NCBI RefSeq assembly: GCF_026151205.1
Contig: NC_087079.1
Span: 7,924,635 to 7,988,634 of the forward strand
Direction of reading: 5' to 3'
DNA: 64,000 bases
DNA from: Bolinopsis microptera
Lineage: Eukaryota; Ctenophora; Tentaculata; Lobata; Bolinopsidae
In this document: positions 22,889 through 36,100 of the stretch, piece by piece
Layout: each line of letters begins with the position of its first letter
Position numbering within the stretch: the stretch's first letter is position 1
Notes under the pieces: model-generated
The model's input: only the letters and a program-made list of their open reading frames with translations
The model's database searches: none
Told to the model about the DNA's origin: nothing
Translations under genes and position numbers: made by a program

Positions 22889-25489
22889 TTATGATACGTA
22901 TTGCTGGGGCGTGAAAGACAATTTCGCCGCAAAAATTTTCAGTAATCCAATCATTAAGTCCACAGTAACTCGGGACAATGCACGTGTATCTTCAGATTCG
23001 TCAACTTTTTGATGTCTGCTTTGTTTAATCTGGTCTCTTAAAGCTGTGATGAATTCTCCCGCCCTCTCAGAACGGAAGGAATATGTTCGGTTACCATCCT
23101 TCATCCTGCCAACCTCCAGTAGTATTGTGTTGGGATAGGTTGAGTCCCTGTGATACCTGTAAAGGATAGCTTTGGAATATTCAAGTTATAAGTTACATTA
23201 AAGTATTAACTATCATCCGCCCTTAGTGTCCATACTAAGTGTGTCAATCGTATGTTTAAATATTTTAGGTATTGCTTAATCTGTATGATTTTGGTGACGG
23301 CATCAAAACATACGTTCTTATCTTTGTAAAGGGTAGAGATCTGGTGATGCAGGTACGGTAGAGTGAGATCACGCTCACTTCCGAGGGAGTAACTGCTAGC
23401 AGAAACTCTGTTTCATCTCCGTCCACCTGTAGGAAATTCACAGTACACCTGTTACCTGTTCCCAGAATCTTTGTAATAAAGGAGGTACGTATTATACTGT
23501 GTGTATCTCCTGTACGTCGTACGGGTACACTTATTACTAATTGCTCAATTGTTGTGGTCTGTATCAACTTCAGGGACCACTTACGTCATCGTTACGTCAA
23601 TAAGAAGCCCAATCCAATGCTAAAGACCAGGTTAAGGGTTAAGGTGCTCTATTGGAATGCTCCATTGTATTTAAAAATACTTGAGATATATGGTACTTCA
23701 ACAATCAACAATGATTAATGAACGGCTCTTAAATGAATCCATCATCACCTGTTATAAAATGTGGTTAATAATGACTTTAGAAGCTAGCTGATGCCAAGAG
23801 CATGCCATTAGTTCGGTTGCTATGGTGATCTTAAGAATAAAGTTAGTTGAGGCTGTATTGCTCAAGCGGTTGCCAGGTTAGGCACTGAAGGAATCGTGAA
23901 AAACATGGTCGGATACACACGTGATGCGCGAACTATCCTACAAAATCTAGAAATGCGCGCGCCATTGAAACTTTTGGAAGACCCCTTTTATTATTCTACT
24001 TACAGTTATGACAGGACTACTTCAATGCCATCATCAATGGTCTCAATGAATCACTTTTGACTTTAAATTAAATATGTTCGAATTCAAAAAATATATAAAG
24101 CATTAAACTTTGCAGTTGGGCAACTGTTAAGTAACAATATTAGCACGTGGTGGAAATGGAAGTATCACTACCAACCTCTCCGCTGTCAGCGCACATGTAA
24201 AATATTTCTAGCGTGGTATTCTGATGAAACCTGGCAGAAAAGGAGTTATTAATTGCCCTCTTCAAATCATAGTGAAAATCAATAAAGATGATCTTACCTG
24301 CAATTTATTAACTGATGTATCATTTATCAGGGTGGGCCAAAAGTCAGTACCCATACGTTGGGTCTTGTACCTCCGCCGTGTTTTATATTTGAGAGTTGTT
24401 GCTTTGCAGATGGCATACTGTACCTACTTGTTCGAGGATTCCGTCACCAAAATTTGAAAATTCGATTTTTGGGGGCCACACCCAATCAACATCGAATTGC
24501 TTATACTGGTGTTTGTGAACATGTTAGAGACTCCGTTGTAACATATTGCAATAGGTCATTTAATCCGGAATATGATCTGAAAAGATGGTGCGAAACGGAT
24601 TTAAAATGACGAAGTTATCAAGCAATTTGTTTATCTCGTTAGCAAATTTGATTGGGTACTCAATGATTACCCAATTACGGCACCGTAATTGGGCTCTCTA
24701 CACGATTCCCATAATGCGGATCTAGCCTCAACCCAATTACCTGATCACACGTAATGAACAAACTCGTTATGCTTCATATCTCGGTCATCTGAGAAGCTAG
24801 AACTCTTATTTTTTCAGGACAAACGTAATTTAAATGGCCAAACACTATTAAATAAAATTTGGCTTGATCCGACTATCCAAACTATCAAATAAATGCAAAA
24901 ATGAACCTTCATTTGAAAAAAATGAACACGAATATTTTTCGATTTGACAAATTCCTCGAACCAGTGGTGGTAGTAAGTAATACCAGAAAGAATTATTTCA
25001 ATTGGGCACTCAGTGATTGAGCTATTAAGGCCAACATATGGGTACTGACTTTTGGCCCACCGTGTATATTTGGTAGTACTGATAAAGTTAATTGAAAAAT
25101 CACCTTTGGCTGAGAATTTTTCGAGTCAGATCTTCTGCACCGATTCCCTTACAATTAATAATCTTTGCAGGAGTCACTATCAGGTACATACCCTCACAAT
25201 CCTGTGCTACCTCTGAAGAGAGAACACTTCTCATGAAATGTTCGGGAGTCCTAATCCCCACGACACAGTTCCTTATGCAGACACATTCCTCCAGCGGGGA
25301 ACCCGTTATCACGGCGAATCCAGGTTCGATTGCATCGCATTTAGTGATTGGATGAAATATGAGATTCAAATCCTCGTCGTTCTTTTGAATCATGACGGAA
25401 GCAATAAAGGTATTCCAGGAGTCTAACTTGTCCCTGAAGGAACATTCCAGAGGTTTTGTAGATGGTACCGTTGGTACGGTTCTTGTCAT
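22889..25489 (-). CDS. DOK-like PH-PTB adaptor without tyrosine tail (copy A)
   Basis: Four exons join in phase: 25489-25104, 24230-24176, 23558-23314, 23156-22889 (954 nt, 317 residues). The PH-like exon 1 starts MTRTVPTVPSTK and shares LDSWNTFIASV and CEGMYLIVTPAKIINCKG with copy B. The PTB exons share EFLLAVTPSEVSVISLYR, FTKIRT|YHRD and MKDGNRTYSFRSERAGEF with copy B. Exon borders and phases match copy B, and intron sequence is shared too (for example TTAGTTCGGTTGCTATGGTG at 23810 and 20522). The two are therefore a tandem duplication. After RDQIK the proteins diverge completely: copy A ends within 46 residues and lacks the phosphotyrosine tail. The acceptor of exon 3 is ambiguous (23558 or 23567). 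Because the PTB region stays open it is probably expressed, but a decayed copy cannot be excluded. Confidence 0.68.
24327..25064. mobile_element. Tc1/mariner-like element in intron 1 of copy A
   Basis: Inverted termini sharing GGTGGGCCAAAAGTCAGTAC face each other at 24331 and 25061 and are flanked by TA (24325-24326, 25065-25066). TA flanks and this style of terminus are typical of Tc1/mariner elements. The 738-bp length and broken plus-strand frames suggest a deleted, non-autonomous copy. Copy B lacks it. Confidence 0.7.
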
Positions 25490-25577
25490 TGCTGAAAGTC
25501 AATTGTTTGTCTTGAAACCTGCTCAAAGAAATTTCATTAACTATTGTGTTGCCCTATTTTATGCGTAACCTCTGTAA

Positions 25578-25780
25578 CACCTTATCTTCCTTTATTTGGT
25601 CGGTCATTACTTGGACGCTGGAGGACTTAGCGCTCACGTAATGTCCACCCAAATTAAAGTCAGGCTATCATGCGATTTCAAAAATATACTCTTACCGTTC
25701 ATGGTTATAGATTATGTCCGACGAAAATTATGTCCGTCCACGTAATTTCTACCTAAATAAGGTCCGATAAGGTAAAGGTT
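25578..25780. mobile_element. small MITE of unassigned superfamily
   Basis: The right end read inward (TTACCTTATCGGACCTTATTT) mirrors the left end (ACCTTATCTTCCTTTATTTG). Both ends carry GGACGG/GGTCGG and ACATTA/TCATTA motifs. It is related to 4428-4530. No convincing target duplication was resolved. Confidence 0.5.
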
Positions 25781-25872
25781 ATGAGGTAAGAACTAAAGAA
25801 CTGTCCAACATTTGATTTCAGAAGTAGTACATTTGAAAAGGCACCGCTTAGACAAACGGCAAGGGGAAATCC

Positions 25873-27014
25873 CAGGGGTGTAGGAATGATTTTCTTCATG
25901 GGGGGGGCCAAATTCTAAATATTTTTTGGCGCTTCGCGCCACAGCCTAAATTTTTTGCCGCATCGCGCCAAAGCCTGAATTTCGAGGGTAAGGACAAAAG
26001 GAAATTGCAGCATGTGCGGTATCGCGATTTTTTCACGTTTGCCGCGACAAATCGCGATTTTTCAGATCCTGGCATCACGACAAATCGCGATTTTTTCCGT
26101 TCTCCGCGTCAAATTGCGCATTTTCCTTTAAATCTGAGGACCAAATTCGCGTATTTTCCTTCAAATCTGTGGGCCAAATATCTATAATTAGTGTATTAAA
26201 CCAATCAGTATCACATCCACAACCTTCCGAATGTAGTAATGGACTTCAAAAAACCGAAAAATATATTTTTGGCTCAGAATGATCAGGGTAGCATGAAACA
26301 TGAACATAAGTAATTTCCAGAAAAACTTTGAAAAATTTTGACTTAGAAAATTTTCGGTCAGAGTCATTCTCGATACGTACCTCTGAAAGCAGAGCTCCCA
26401 CTTCCGAGCTCGTATTGCGAATGGGAGGCATGCTTTCCGAGATCGCATTACAAAGGGGAACCCTCGAGTCCAAAATCGTTTATCGAAGGGTAGGTCCGGA
26501 CTTCAAAAACCGAAAAAAATATTTTCGGCTCAGAATGATCAGGGTAGCATGAAACATGAACAAAAGTAGTTTCCAGAAAAACTTTGAAATTTGTTGACTT
26601 AGAAAATTTTCGGTCCGAGTCATTCTCGATACGTACCTCTGAAAGCAGAGCTCCCGCTTCCGAACTCGTATTGCGAAGGGGAGGCCTGCCTTCCGAGATC
26701 ACATTACAAAGGGAAACCCTCGAGTCCAAAATCGTATATCGAACTTCGAAAACCAAAAAATATATTTTTGGCTCATAATGATCAGGGTAGCATGAAACAT
26801 GAACAAAAGTAGTTTCCAAGAAAACTTTGAAAATTTTTGACATAGAAAATTTTTGACTTAGAAAATTTCAGGAAAAATTTTTTTTTCCCAAAAATTGTTG
26901 GAAACCTAAATTAAAAAGTTGGCCCTTTTTGGCCCCTTGGCCAGATTTCATGGGGGGGGGGGGGGGGGGGGGGGGGGCGATGGCCCCCCCTGCCCCCCGC
27001 TTCCTACACCCCTG
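25873..27014. mobile_element. hAT-like non-autonomous element with internal tandem repeats
   Basis: Terminal inverted repeats CAGGGGTGTAGGAA / TTCCTACACCCCTG are flanked by an exact 8-bp duplication, GGAAATCC (25865-25872, 27015-27022), the signature of hAT transposition. The interior carries two to three diverged copies of a roughly 260-bp unit (26242-26500, 26504-26740, part of 26745-26850) with GGCTCAGAATGATCAGGGTA, plus a G run at 26952. No transposase frame is present. Confidence 0.8.
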
Positions 27015-27099
27015 GGAAATCCACAGTATTTTGAAATTAAGCCCAAAAGATATAGCCTCTCTAATGGAACCCAACTGTTCTAAAAGCCATTTCGTTAGC

Positions 27100-29012
27100 T
27101 TTTCGTGTTAAAAGCGATTTCTCGACGATTATCACCTCTCTAGATGATGCTTAAAACATTTAGCCATTATTGCATTTTTGTAATAAATGCGACAGGGGTG
27201 TTTTCGGCCACACCCTTTTTCACGGGTTTCACGGTCACTCGAATTGTTGTATTTTAGCCCAAAAACACGGTAGAGACTATTCCATTCCACCAAAATGTGC
27301 CTAATAGCCATATTTATATATAACTTATGAAGCAATATATACCTTAAAATGCTTATTTTCGGAAATGTGGCTGAAAAATGGATTTTTGCCGTGCGAACAA
27401 TGACAATACTCACAAATAGGCTATTGGACTGTTAATAATAATATATAATAATAATATAACTTGATATGTACCAAGAATACCGGACCTAAATTAATTCGGC
27501 ACTGGATCCGGGCCAGATTGTCGCTTGACCACTGACCAGTACCCCACCTTATAATTATAATTGACCCTGGATTGAGATCTGTTGGCCACTGTTTAATTTA
27601 GCTCATTTCCTATAATACCGCAGTGGTTTGGTTCCCACTTCAGGATGACCCCATGTTCTGTTCTTCAGTCGCATAACATTTTCCCATCGTATGATAATGC
27701 GTGTCATTCCCTCGTTTTTATCAAGTGGTTACTGCACTGGCTAGCTCTTTTGTTATTACTATACAGCTGCCTCGAGATCTTATCTGGGGCACTAATACTA
27801 GAACATTAGAACTGTAATTCTAGAACCTCAGATTACGATTACTTGGAAGAAGACTTTGGCTGCCAGACAGTTGCGCCCAAACTAGATCTAGCTACCATGA
27901 GAAGATGACGAATCAAAACCAATTAAAAAACTGCTCGATCAGATACGACAGTTGCGCCCAATCGATATTGAAATCCCCCAATTATAATAAAAGTTATCTT
28001 TATTAAATCAAAAATCGTACGATCATAACGATAGATGCAAAGCTACGAAGAATGTTACAGATAGGACGGGATCGTTCATTATTTTTACCCTAGCAAAAAT
28101 TGAGTTATCGAGGATAATATGCAATGAAATAGTGAATATATTCACTACTATATATATAATATGCATTCTTCAGGGCGGACTGTAATATAGTATTCGTCCG
28201 AACTTTATTTTTAGATTTTGCACATTTATTTAATTTGTAATTTTACTCCCTCCCAACAGAAAGTTCATTCCACAAGTTGCAGGAGGTTCTGTGGCTTTAT
28301 GCCAGAGCTTAGACGTAGCATCTTGGGTAGTGAGTGTCTTCCACGAACAGTTTATGGTGTATTAAAAATGACTAAAGTACTCATTTTAACCTAAGTTGCA
28401 TGATTTGGTTCACACTTAGATATTTAAGTGCGACTTTGGGAGTCGAACTGAACGTGCACTTGGGTGCAACTGTCGTTTTGGGAATCTGACGTCACTGATT
28501 TGGAACCTGATAGTGGCCTATTAAGGTGTGGAAAACGGGCGCAATTGTCGGTAGGCCATTTTTTTAGATGTTTCTGGACACAAAATGAGTAATCTTGCAT
28601 CTTGTGACAAATGCTATGTTGCTCATGAGTCTTTATGACCTTTCTAGTTAACAGTCCAATAGCCCCATTTGTGAGTATTGTCATTGTTCGCTCGGCAAAA
28701 ATCCGTTTTTCAGCTACATTTCCAAAATAAGCATTTTAAGGTATGTACTACTGATTGATTCATAAGTTGTAGATAAATAATAAATATGGCTATTAGGCAC
28801 ATTTTGGTGTATCGGAATAGTCTCTACGACGTTCCTGGGCTGAAATACAAAAATTCGAGTTAACACGAAACCCTGAAAAAGGGTGTGGCCGAAAACGCCC
28901 CTATCGAATTTATTACAAAAATGCAATAGTGGCCAAATGTTTTAAGCATCATCTAGAGAGGTGATAACTGTCGAGAAATCGCTTTTAACACCAAAAACTA
29001 ACGAGTTTCCCT
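27100..29012. mobile_element. 1.9-kb element with about 350-bp inverted repeats
   Basis: The arm at about 27100-27437 is mirrored at about 28648-29012 with scattered differences. Both arms contain GTTAAAAGCGATTTCTCGAC near the outer edge and TGTGAGTATTGTCATTGTTCG-like sequence near the inner edge. The interior of about 1.2 kb has no recognisable coding sequence. The outer limits near CGTTAG are fuzzy and no target duplication was found, so it is an old foldback or MITE-type element. Confidence 0.65.
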
Positions 29013-29369
29013 TTCGTCTCGGACGAGATAATATTCCATTATCAAGCGAGGTATGACATTGTCACGTGATTCACTGTTACGTGTAGTAGAGTTAAGAATA
29101 GAGGACCCACCCCTGTTCCTGAAATAAGTGTGATTATATTCACGCATTAATCATACAATGAATTAAGCAGAATTTTCAATCAATTAAGATTTTAATTTAA
29201 TTTTAAGTGGTTTTCAGATTTTTTTAGAAGTTTAGAGAAGTAAGAACACGTTTTTCTGTTTTGTTACATAACAACAAGTTAAAATATATAACTATTTTAA
29301 AATACACTGACATCAATCAAACAAAAACTCTATAAATGATATTAAGAGTTTTTATTAATATCAAATTAT

Positions 29370-29586
29370 TTAAAACGCTCTGATTATTATATGTACACTT
29401 TCTACACAAATTAAAACTCCGTGTATAATTGGATGACCAACATGGAATAATTTAAAAAAGGAATCACTGCGCAACAAGTCAAACAAAATATTGACTAAAA
29501 TCGTTTCTATTTTGTCAACGCACTTTGTAGTAATATTGATCGCTACTTGAGTAGGTACTTGGTTAAGCAAACAATAGAGATCGTAC
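29370..29586 (-). CDS. candidate terminal exon of the C12orf56-like gene
   Basis: An open frame begins after the acceptor TTTAATAG|G at 29586 and ends at a TAA at 29370. It encodes YDLYCLLNQVPTQVAI and a hydrophobic, helical-looking tail. It enters in phase 2, matching the exit phase of the exon at 31919-32081. The composition looks protein-like, but I recognise no domain, and the link to the upstream exons is inferred only from phase and strand. Confidence 0.35.
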
Positions 29587-29599
29587 CTATTAAAGAGAT

Positions 29600-31900
29600 G
29601 TCTGGGAACATTATATCACATATATTTTACATTATATTTACATTTTAAAAGTAAAACAGTGTTCATCCATCATGCCGCTTGTTAAATCTTTCGTAAGTTG
29701 TTAAATTCTAACGAACGATCCACTGGAGCGGAATTGTTCACATGAATATGATACACACCATTATTATCCAAGCATTTAAAATATCGGTTTAATCTGCGCA
29801 TTCAATTTAACATAATATAATCATATTTCTATCCAACTAAGTTACATTCATCGGAAAATATTGAAGAAACAAAAACATGTAAAGAACCAGAAATCAATAA
29901 GATACCAGTGTAGCAAAGAAGGAACAATGAACTTTGCAGCCAAACCACCGAACATTTTTAAATTCCACAGGCGATAGTCAAACCTCAATTTACCGGGCCT
30001 CTATATATTACAATTAACAGGGGAAACACAAATCTTCCCTCAAGAATTTTAGTACTACACTAAAAACTTCTAATTCTGTAGATATTGGTGGGAGTAAAAC
30101 ATTCCCAGTAAATCAAGGTTCACAGTAATTTGGGACATGGTAAATTGACTGTCTATAAGCAATAATAACAAATGAAGTAATTAAAACAAGTTTAGTGAAT
30201 GAGAGCCTAAGAAATGACTTTTAACAGTCTGTTGACCCGCTCGATAGTTAGAGTCTGTAAGGGGGACCATCTCACTATCTTTAACTCGGGGTTTGCGCAG
30301 TAGTACCTGAAATATTAGAGGTGTGAGTTGAGATCAGGGAGTTGTTAGATTAAGTACACGACGTTATAGTGAAGAAAAACCTCATTTGTTCGATTAGAAA
30401 GGAAACGTTTTACAATGGCTTTATAAATTTTCGTTCGGGAATTTTGTAATGTTTCATTAAAGTTAATATTTAATTTTTAATTAATATCGAAGGCCGAAAT
30501 TATAAAAAACATGAAACAGCTACAATCTACATTCTACATATTGAAAATATCATCCCTAGAATAAACACATTTATGTAAGAAGTCAGAGGACAGTTTCCCA
30601 TATATATATATATATTATATATCCTAACAACATCCAGGTTTAATAATCCTATGTTGCTCAGCTCTATTGGAAGACTATTCTAGATTAAACAAATATTCCA
30701 GAGAACAAAGAGAAACTATTTTGAGATCGTTTGGGTGATAACAGTTATGTGCAGTATCAATTGATCTAGAAAGATCTTTCAAATAAAACTTTTAGGAAAA
30801 TGGAAGGTTTATTTTACGTAAAAAGGAATAAGGTATATGTACCGACTTTTAAAAATAGATTCAACAGCTCTGTTTCCAAAACTCAGGAGCTCCTCAGAAA
30901 AAGACATAACACTTGAATACCAAATGACGGAACGACAAATTGCCTCCAAATACGGCGCGGGAAAGATGAAGAGTGACGACTATAACTAAAGAGGTATAGT
31001 GTATTATAGTGTATACGACCTTTGACATATTCGTATACCAAGAACATAATATCATATGTCCACTTCTTCTAACAATGTACAGTTTCTGGAAGTTTTTAAA
31101 GCTCGTGTACGCGTTCTTATCTGATCGATTAGAAGTAGATTGTTTAACCGTGATCATTGTGTAAACTACACTGTTTTCTTGTTGGACACAAAGCCAACGC
31201 AGTAGACCTTACTGTTGGTACTTAAGGGAAGTTGGTAGATAAGAGTTAGATAAAATACAGAACTTTTTAGATCATGCAGCAAAGAAAATATGTCACGTGA
31301 CCTTTATAAAATATAAAAACGTCAATAATAGCATTTTAATGGACATTTTATCTAGTATGAGATCATGTATGCTCGAGCAGGAGTGTTCACTATGTTGTGG
31401 TTAACCAGACTATGAGAAATCTTTGACGTTCCAAAACGTGATTGCTTGAGTCGATATTTCTGCTTGATTGTGGAGTTGAATCCTCCCGAAAATATTCAAA
31501 CAGAAATCAAAACATTTAGTGATGTTGTAAAAAGCAGCACTAAAAACAAAAGTTCTATAACTGCCAAATAAAAGAGGGACACAAAGAATAAGGACGGTAA
31601 AAGTTGACGAAGAATGAGGCCGAAGGATATTCTTATCCACGGATTAAAATTCTCAATTTTAAATCACCTGAGATCGTTGGCAAAGTCAATTGCTTTCTCA
31701 AGGAAAAAGGGCGACAGCAAATGCACAATAAAAACTTCTGTACTGTCCCAAGCAACTACAATAAAAGTCCATTCTTTATCGTAGACAGAAGTTTACAACT
31801 TTTCTTGAGCTACAGGGACACTTTTTAATTTTGAAATTCACATATTCTCAACGCCTGACACTGTACCCAGTTGAACAAAAAAAACATTACAAAACTGTAA
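29600..31900. other. no gene recognised (probable intron)
   Basis: AT-rich sequence with short chance frames only. It would be intronic if the terminal exons at 31919-32081 and 29370-29586 are real. Confidence 0.4.
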
Positions 31901-31918
31901 GAAAGTTTGCCTAATAAC

Positions 31919-32081
31919 CTGATATCCTCTAGATGAGAAGTGGTGAGTATCTGCCTGCAGATATTGCTGTTTCTACCCAGCACTTCCACCACAAAGAACA
32001 CACTGAAGAGGAGAAGAGTGGTACTGGCAGCTCCCGTACGTGATATCAGATACAACCCTCTCTCTACCATGCTGCTGTACA
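31919..32081 (-). CDS. candidate penultimate exon of the C12orf56-like gene
   Basis: Between the acceptor GGACCAG|TG at 32081 and the donor ATCAG|GTTATT at 31919 the frame encodes YSSMVERGLYLISRTGAAS followed by a leucine/valine-rich helix. It enters in phase 1, which the last secure exon (43450, phase 0) does not supply. At least one exon is therefore missing, or this exon is false. Its acceptor directly abuts the 35-bp minisatellite. Confidence 0.35.
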
Positions 32082-32082
32082 C

Positions 32083-32262
32083 TGGTCCCTGGGGTAACAG
32101 AGTGGTTACTAAAACATTATAAACTGGGGTAACAGCGTAGTTACTAAAACATCATAAACTGGGGTAACAGTGTGGTTACTAAAACATTATAAACTGGGGT
32201 AACAGTGTGGTTACTAAAACATTATAAACTGGGGTAACAGTGTTGTTACTAAAGAAAACAAC
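32083..32262. repeat. 35-bp minisatellite, block 1
   Basis: About five copies of a 35-bp unit containing GGGGTAACAGTGTGGTTACT followed by AAAACATTATAAACT. The same unit forms blocks at 40443-40690 and 42093-43125. Confidence 0.9.
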
Positions 32263-32615
32263 AATTTCAAGAAAACAACAATTTTATTTAGTATCAATTA
32301 AAGCAAACATAAATATATTTTATATATAACTAGCAGGACCTTTTTACCAGATATCTTAGGGGACTTGGAGTAGCAAGAGAATGGATAGAAGGTATATACC
32401 TAATACAAAAATACGTCAAAAAGAATCCAGGGTGATACAGGATCGGAGAGTGCAGACCGTAAAGTTTACGCACCCACCCTTGCCTCCTAAATTCTTGGTT
32501 GGGTAGGCATTTATGCGAACTTGGTCGTTTATACTCCAAGTCCCTTTGTTAAAAACTAATAAAATTTATCTCAGGAGTTAACTTCATTCAACAATAATAA
32601 TATCAATATCAATTA

Positions 32616-32622
32616 ATCACAT

Positions 32623-32628
<6 letters not shown>
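32616..32628. repeat. target-site duplication of the full-length LINE (3' side)
   Basis: ATCACATAAATTT at 32616-32628 and again at 39394-39406 brackets the LINE. The uninterrupted sequence occurs once at 41052-41064 in the duplicated locus. This defines a 13-bp target-site duplication. Confidence 0.9.
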
Positions 32629-32678
<50 letters not shown>

Positions 32679-33188
32679 TTTCTTAAAATGAGGAACCTGC
32701 CAAACCCCAGGACACCAGGAGGATACCACCGGCAAAGCGGCTAATAGTACCCTCCGGTCTGTGTTGTACCGAAGAAGCTGAGTTAATCGATCAAGACTCG
32801 GCTTACCAGCCAAGAGGCAAAATCTGAGCGGCACCAAGGGTTCAGAGAGTGTCATTTCAGCTTCTCCGGTGCTGGATGCCCTGGGGTTTCACATGCGCCG
32901 TAGCAAAATAAATATAAAAACACACGCACACAATTTTTTTTATTCTTTTAGATAATACGTCGAATAAAGTCAGTGGATATAGAGTAATAAAATGCACATA
33001 AGATGGAGAGAAAAAGGAGAGATACTACTGGTTTTAAATATGACTCTATATCAATACTAGTAGTGGAGATAACTCCACTGGCTACAACTTGTGAAATAAA
33101 GGGTAAAGGTAAGGCACGGCTGTAATTTCGAGAGAATAAATAAACAAGAGTGTATAGTGGATCCAGAACTTTGGGTATAAAATGGTCA

Positions 33189-36100
33189 TCAAGGTATAAC
33201 GTCTTTAAGGCACCGTATAATATCCGGTTTTTCACCTAATAAGAAAAGCTTAAGATGTTTAAGATATCGCTCCCAGAATAGGGGTTCCTTGTTCTGGAAA
33301 CTCCTTCCAATAAACCAACAGCAAACCGAATTTATGAAGTTAACACTTTTATCTCTGTGATTTAAGCAAATCAAATAGTGGCGATATGGGTCGTCATAAT
33401 TTGCGTCAATATTCGATCTAATAAACAGATTTACTCCCTGTAGGAAAGAGCTTGTGGCTGGACAGTCAATAAATATGTGAGAGATAGTTTCGAGGTTGTG
33501 ATTACATAACGAGCAATTTGGACTATCTTTTTCAATCTTCATTTTATATCTCATGTACCGACAAGTACTAATCCGGTGAAGGAGCTTATATTGGTACTGA
33601 ATAAGTTTGAAGTTATTTGAGAAAGAAGTAAAAATATCCGTAAAAATACTAATCCAATCAATATCCGTTAAGGAGAGGTTAGCACTCCAGTTCCTCATTG
33701 GAGGAAGGGTGCTGGGATCTAAACGCTTAGACATGGTATCTCTAATGTTTCTACCTTTGATAGTGAGAGGAGTATCTCTAGAGTTGGGGGTATTCCTACC
33801 TCCCCAAAAGCGAAGTGAAAGTTGGGTATCGATAAATGTAATGTTACTTGTAAACGTATCGGTATTATTAAATCGACGTATTCCCAATTTTATACTCGCA
33901 TATTGAGTCGAAGAGATTATACTACTTGTTTGGCCCCACTTTCTCAGAAATTGCTGAAAACTTAAGAGGTTACCTTCCTCTGAAACGAAATCAGAAAGAT
34001 AGATGATATTTCTATCAATAAGAATATCGTTCCAGAGCTTGGAGCCAATGTCCGTTATTACGTCGCTTCCCCACACACAGTGGTTGACTGTACTCTTACT
34101 TGACTGTGAAGAAATAGACTTCCAAAGCTTATAATGGCGAAGAAGGTTAAAGGTAAAACCAGTATTCTTTAATGTGAGACAGTTTTCTATACACACAGTT
34201 GGTATATTTGGGTGTAAAAGCTGATTGATGATAATATTTTTCCAGGCATGTTGGAAATTAGGATCGATAACTTTTCCTATAAGTGACACTTTTAAACCTA
34301 ATAAAATCGTTAGTATAGAAGAGACCTAGACCCCCACATTCACGAGGAGAAGTAACAATATCACGTTTCAACTTATCCCTCTTACAACCCCACAAGAAGT
34401 GAAATATCATAGTGTCTATTTTACTGATGGTGTTAGTATCAGGAGTTTCTAGTGGTATGATAAGGTAAGTGAACTGGGAAAGAATAAGAGATTTAATAAT
34501 TGTACACTTTCCTATCAGAGTTAAGTCTCTCTTACTCCAGGTGTTGATAGCGGTGCTGGCGTTACTAAGTTTACTGTGGTAGTTCATTTTGCAGAGATCA
34601 GCTCCACTAGACGTGTTGTCGAACTTGACTCCTAATGCTGTAAACTCGTTAGCTACCATGTCTTCCCCGTATGTACTGGTAAGGTAATTTCGAAGACTAG
34701 TGTTGTCTCTGGTAGCTCCTAAAGGTATGCACTTAGTTTTACTGATGTTGGGCTTACAGCCTGAGTGCTGACCGAACAGGTTGAGCTCTAGGATAACTGC
34801 ATCTACGCAAGCCTGGGAGGGATCCAGGTACAGATCCGTGTCATCAGCAAACAGACTCATGAGTATGTCGATACCATTAATGCTGAGGCCTTTAATATAA
34901 GGGTTATACTGTAGCTTATTACTAAGTACCTGGGACACTAGGAGGAAAAGAATTGGGGAAAGGGGGCTCCCCTGATGGACGCCACGAAGTATGTGAACAG
35001 GGCTGCTAAGGTTCCGTTAACGTTAGCGTAACTCATACCAGCGTGAAATGCCACTCTCACCAAGTTGATTAAATAATTTCCAAACCCCATACCTTCCAAG
35101 ACACTGAAAAGAAACTTATGTTCGACCGAGTCGAAAGCCCGTTGGAGGTCGACCTGCATAATCATACCAGTATCCTCTTGGTTCTCATGGTAATGTTCTA
35201 AGGTTAGATACATTAAGATCAGATTATCGCTGGTACTCTTCCCTTTTTGAAACCCGGATTGGGCTGTACTAATAAGTGTTGGAAGTGAACTTAAGATCCT
35301 ATTTTTTATAATATGAGTGAATATCTTATAGTCTACATTCAAAAGGGTGATTGGTCGCCAGTTCTTTATATAGTTTAACTCAATGGGGGTTTTAGGTTTC
35401 GGGATAAGTGTTATAATTCCTAGACGTTGTGAAGGTGACATAACCCCATTATCAACCGACTCTAAAAAGGAGTTAAATAGGATATTCTTAATGTCCTCCC
35501 AGAATACTTTGTAGAATTCAGCAGTGAGGCCGTCCCACCCTGGAGATTTATTTTTCTTAAATTTACTGATAATACTATCCATCTCCAGGAGGGAAATTGG
35601 CCTATCTAACCTATCAGCGTTCTCCTGATCAATAGTATCTAGGTTACTGGAATTAATATAATCGGTTATTTCATGCTCGTTTGGATTCGTAGAGCTAAAG
35701 ATGTCCTGATAAAAGTTAACTACGTGCTCAGAAATATCCTGCTGTGTGCGTAGTACACCCTGATCGCTGTTAATAAGTTTGGTAATAGACTTTTTTTTAG
35801 CTCTACTTTTCTCCAGCCCGAAGAAGTATTTGGTGGACCTTTCACCCTCCTCTGTCCACTGAATCCTAGACCTGGTCATGGCCCCGTTAACCTCAGCTTT
35901 AATGATACCATTCCAAGTCATACAATTTTTTGCGCAGATCATCTTTCTGCATAAAATCAGTTATCTTTTTAACCTCTTCAATATCAGAGGATATTTTTTT
36001 CTTTTTTGCAACTTTTTCTTTCTTTTCTTTTTTTCCGAATCTGATCGCAAAATCTTTAATTTTCATTTTAATCACGTCCCAGAGTCCCGAGTACGAATCA

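Noticed and set aside
24224-24609. Plus-strand frames overlapping the DOK-like copy A intron
   Set aside because: They run across exon 2 antisense and into the mariner-like element. A transposase could not be recognised, so no CDS is called.
32330-32539. 69-codon frame repeated identically at 40766-40975
   Set aside because: The identity reflects the segmental duplication of non-coding LINE flank and is not protein conservation.
32629-32700. T-rich run as a gene terminator or simple microsatellite
   Set aside because: Its position exactly at the 3' edge defined by the target duplication shows it is the LINE poly(A) tail.
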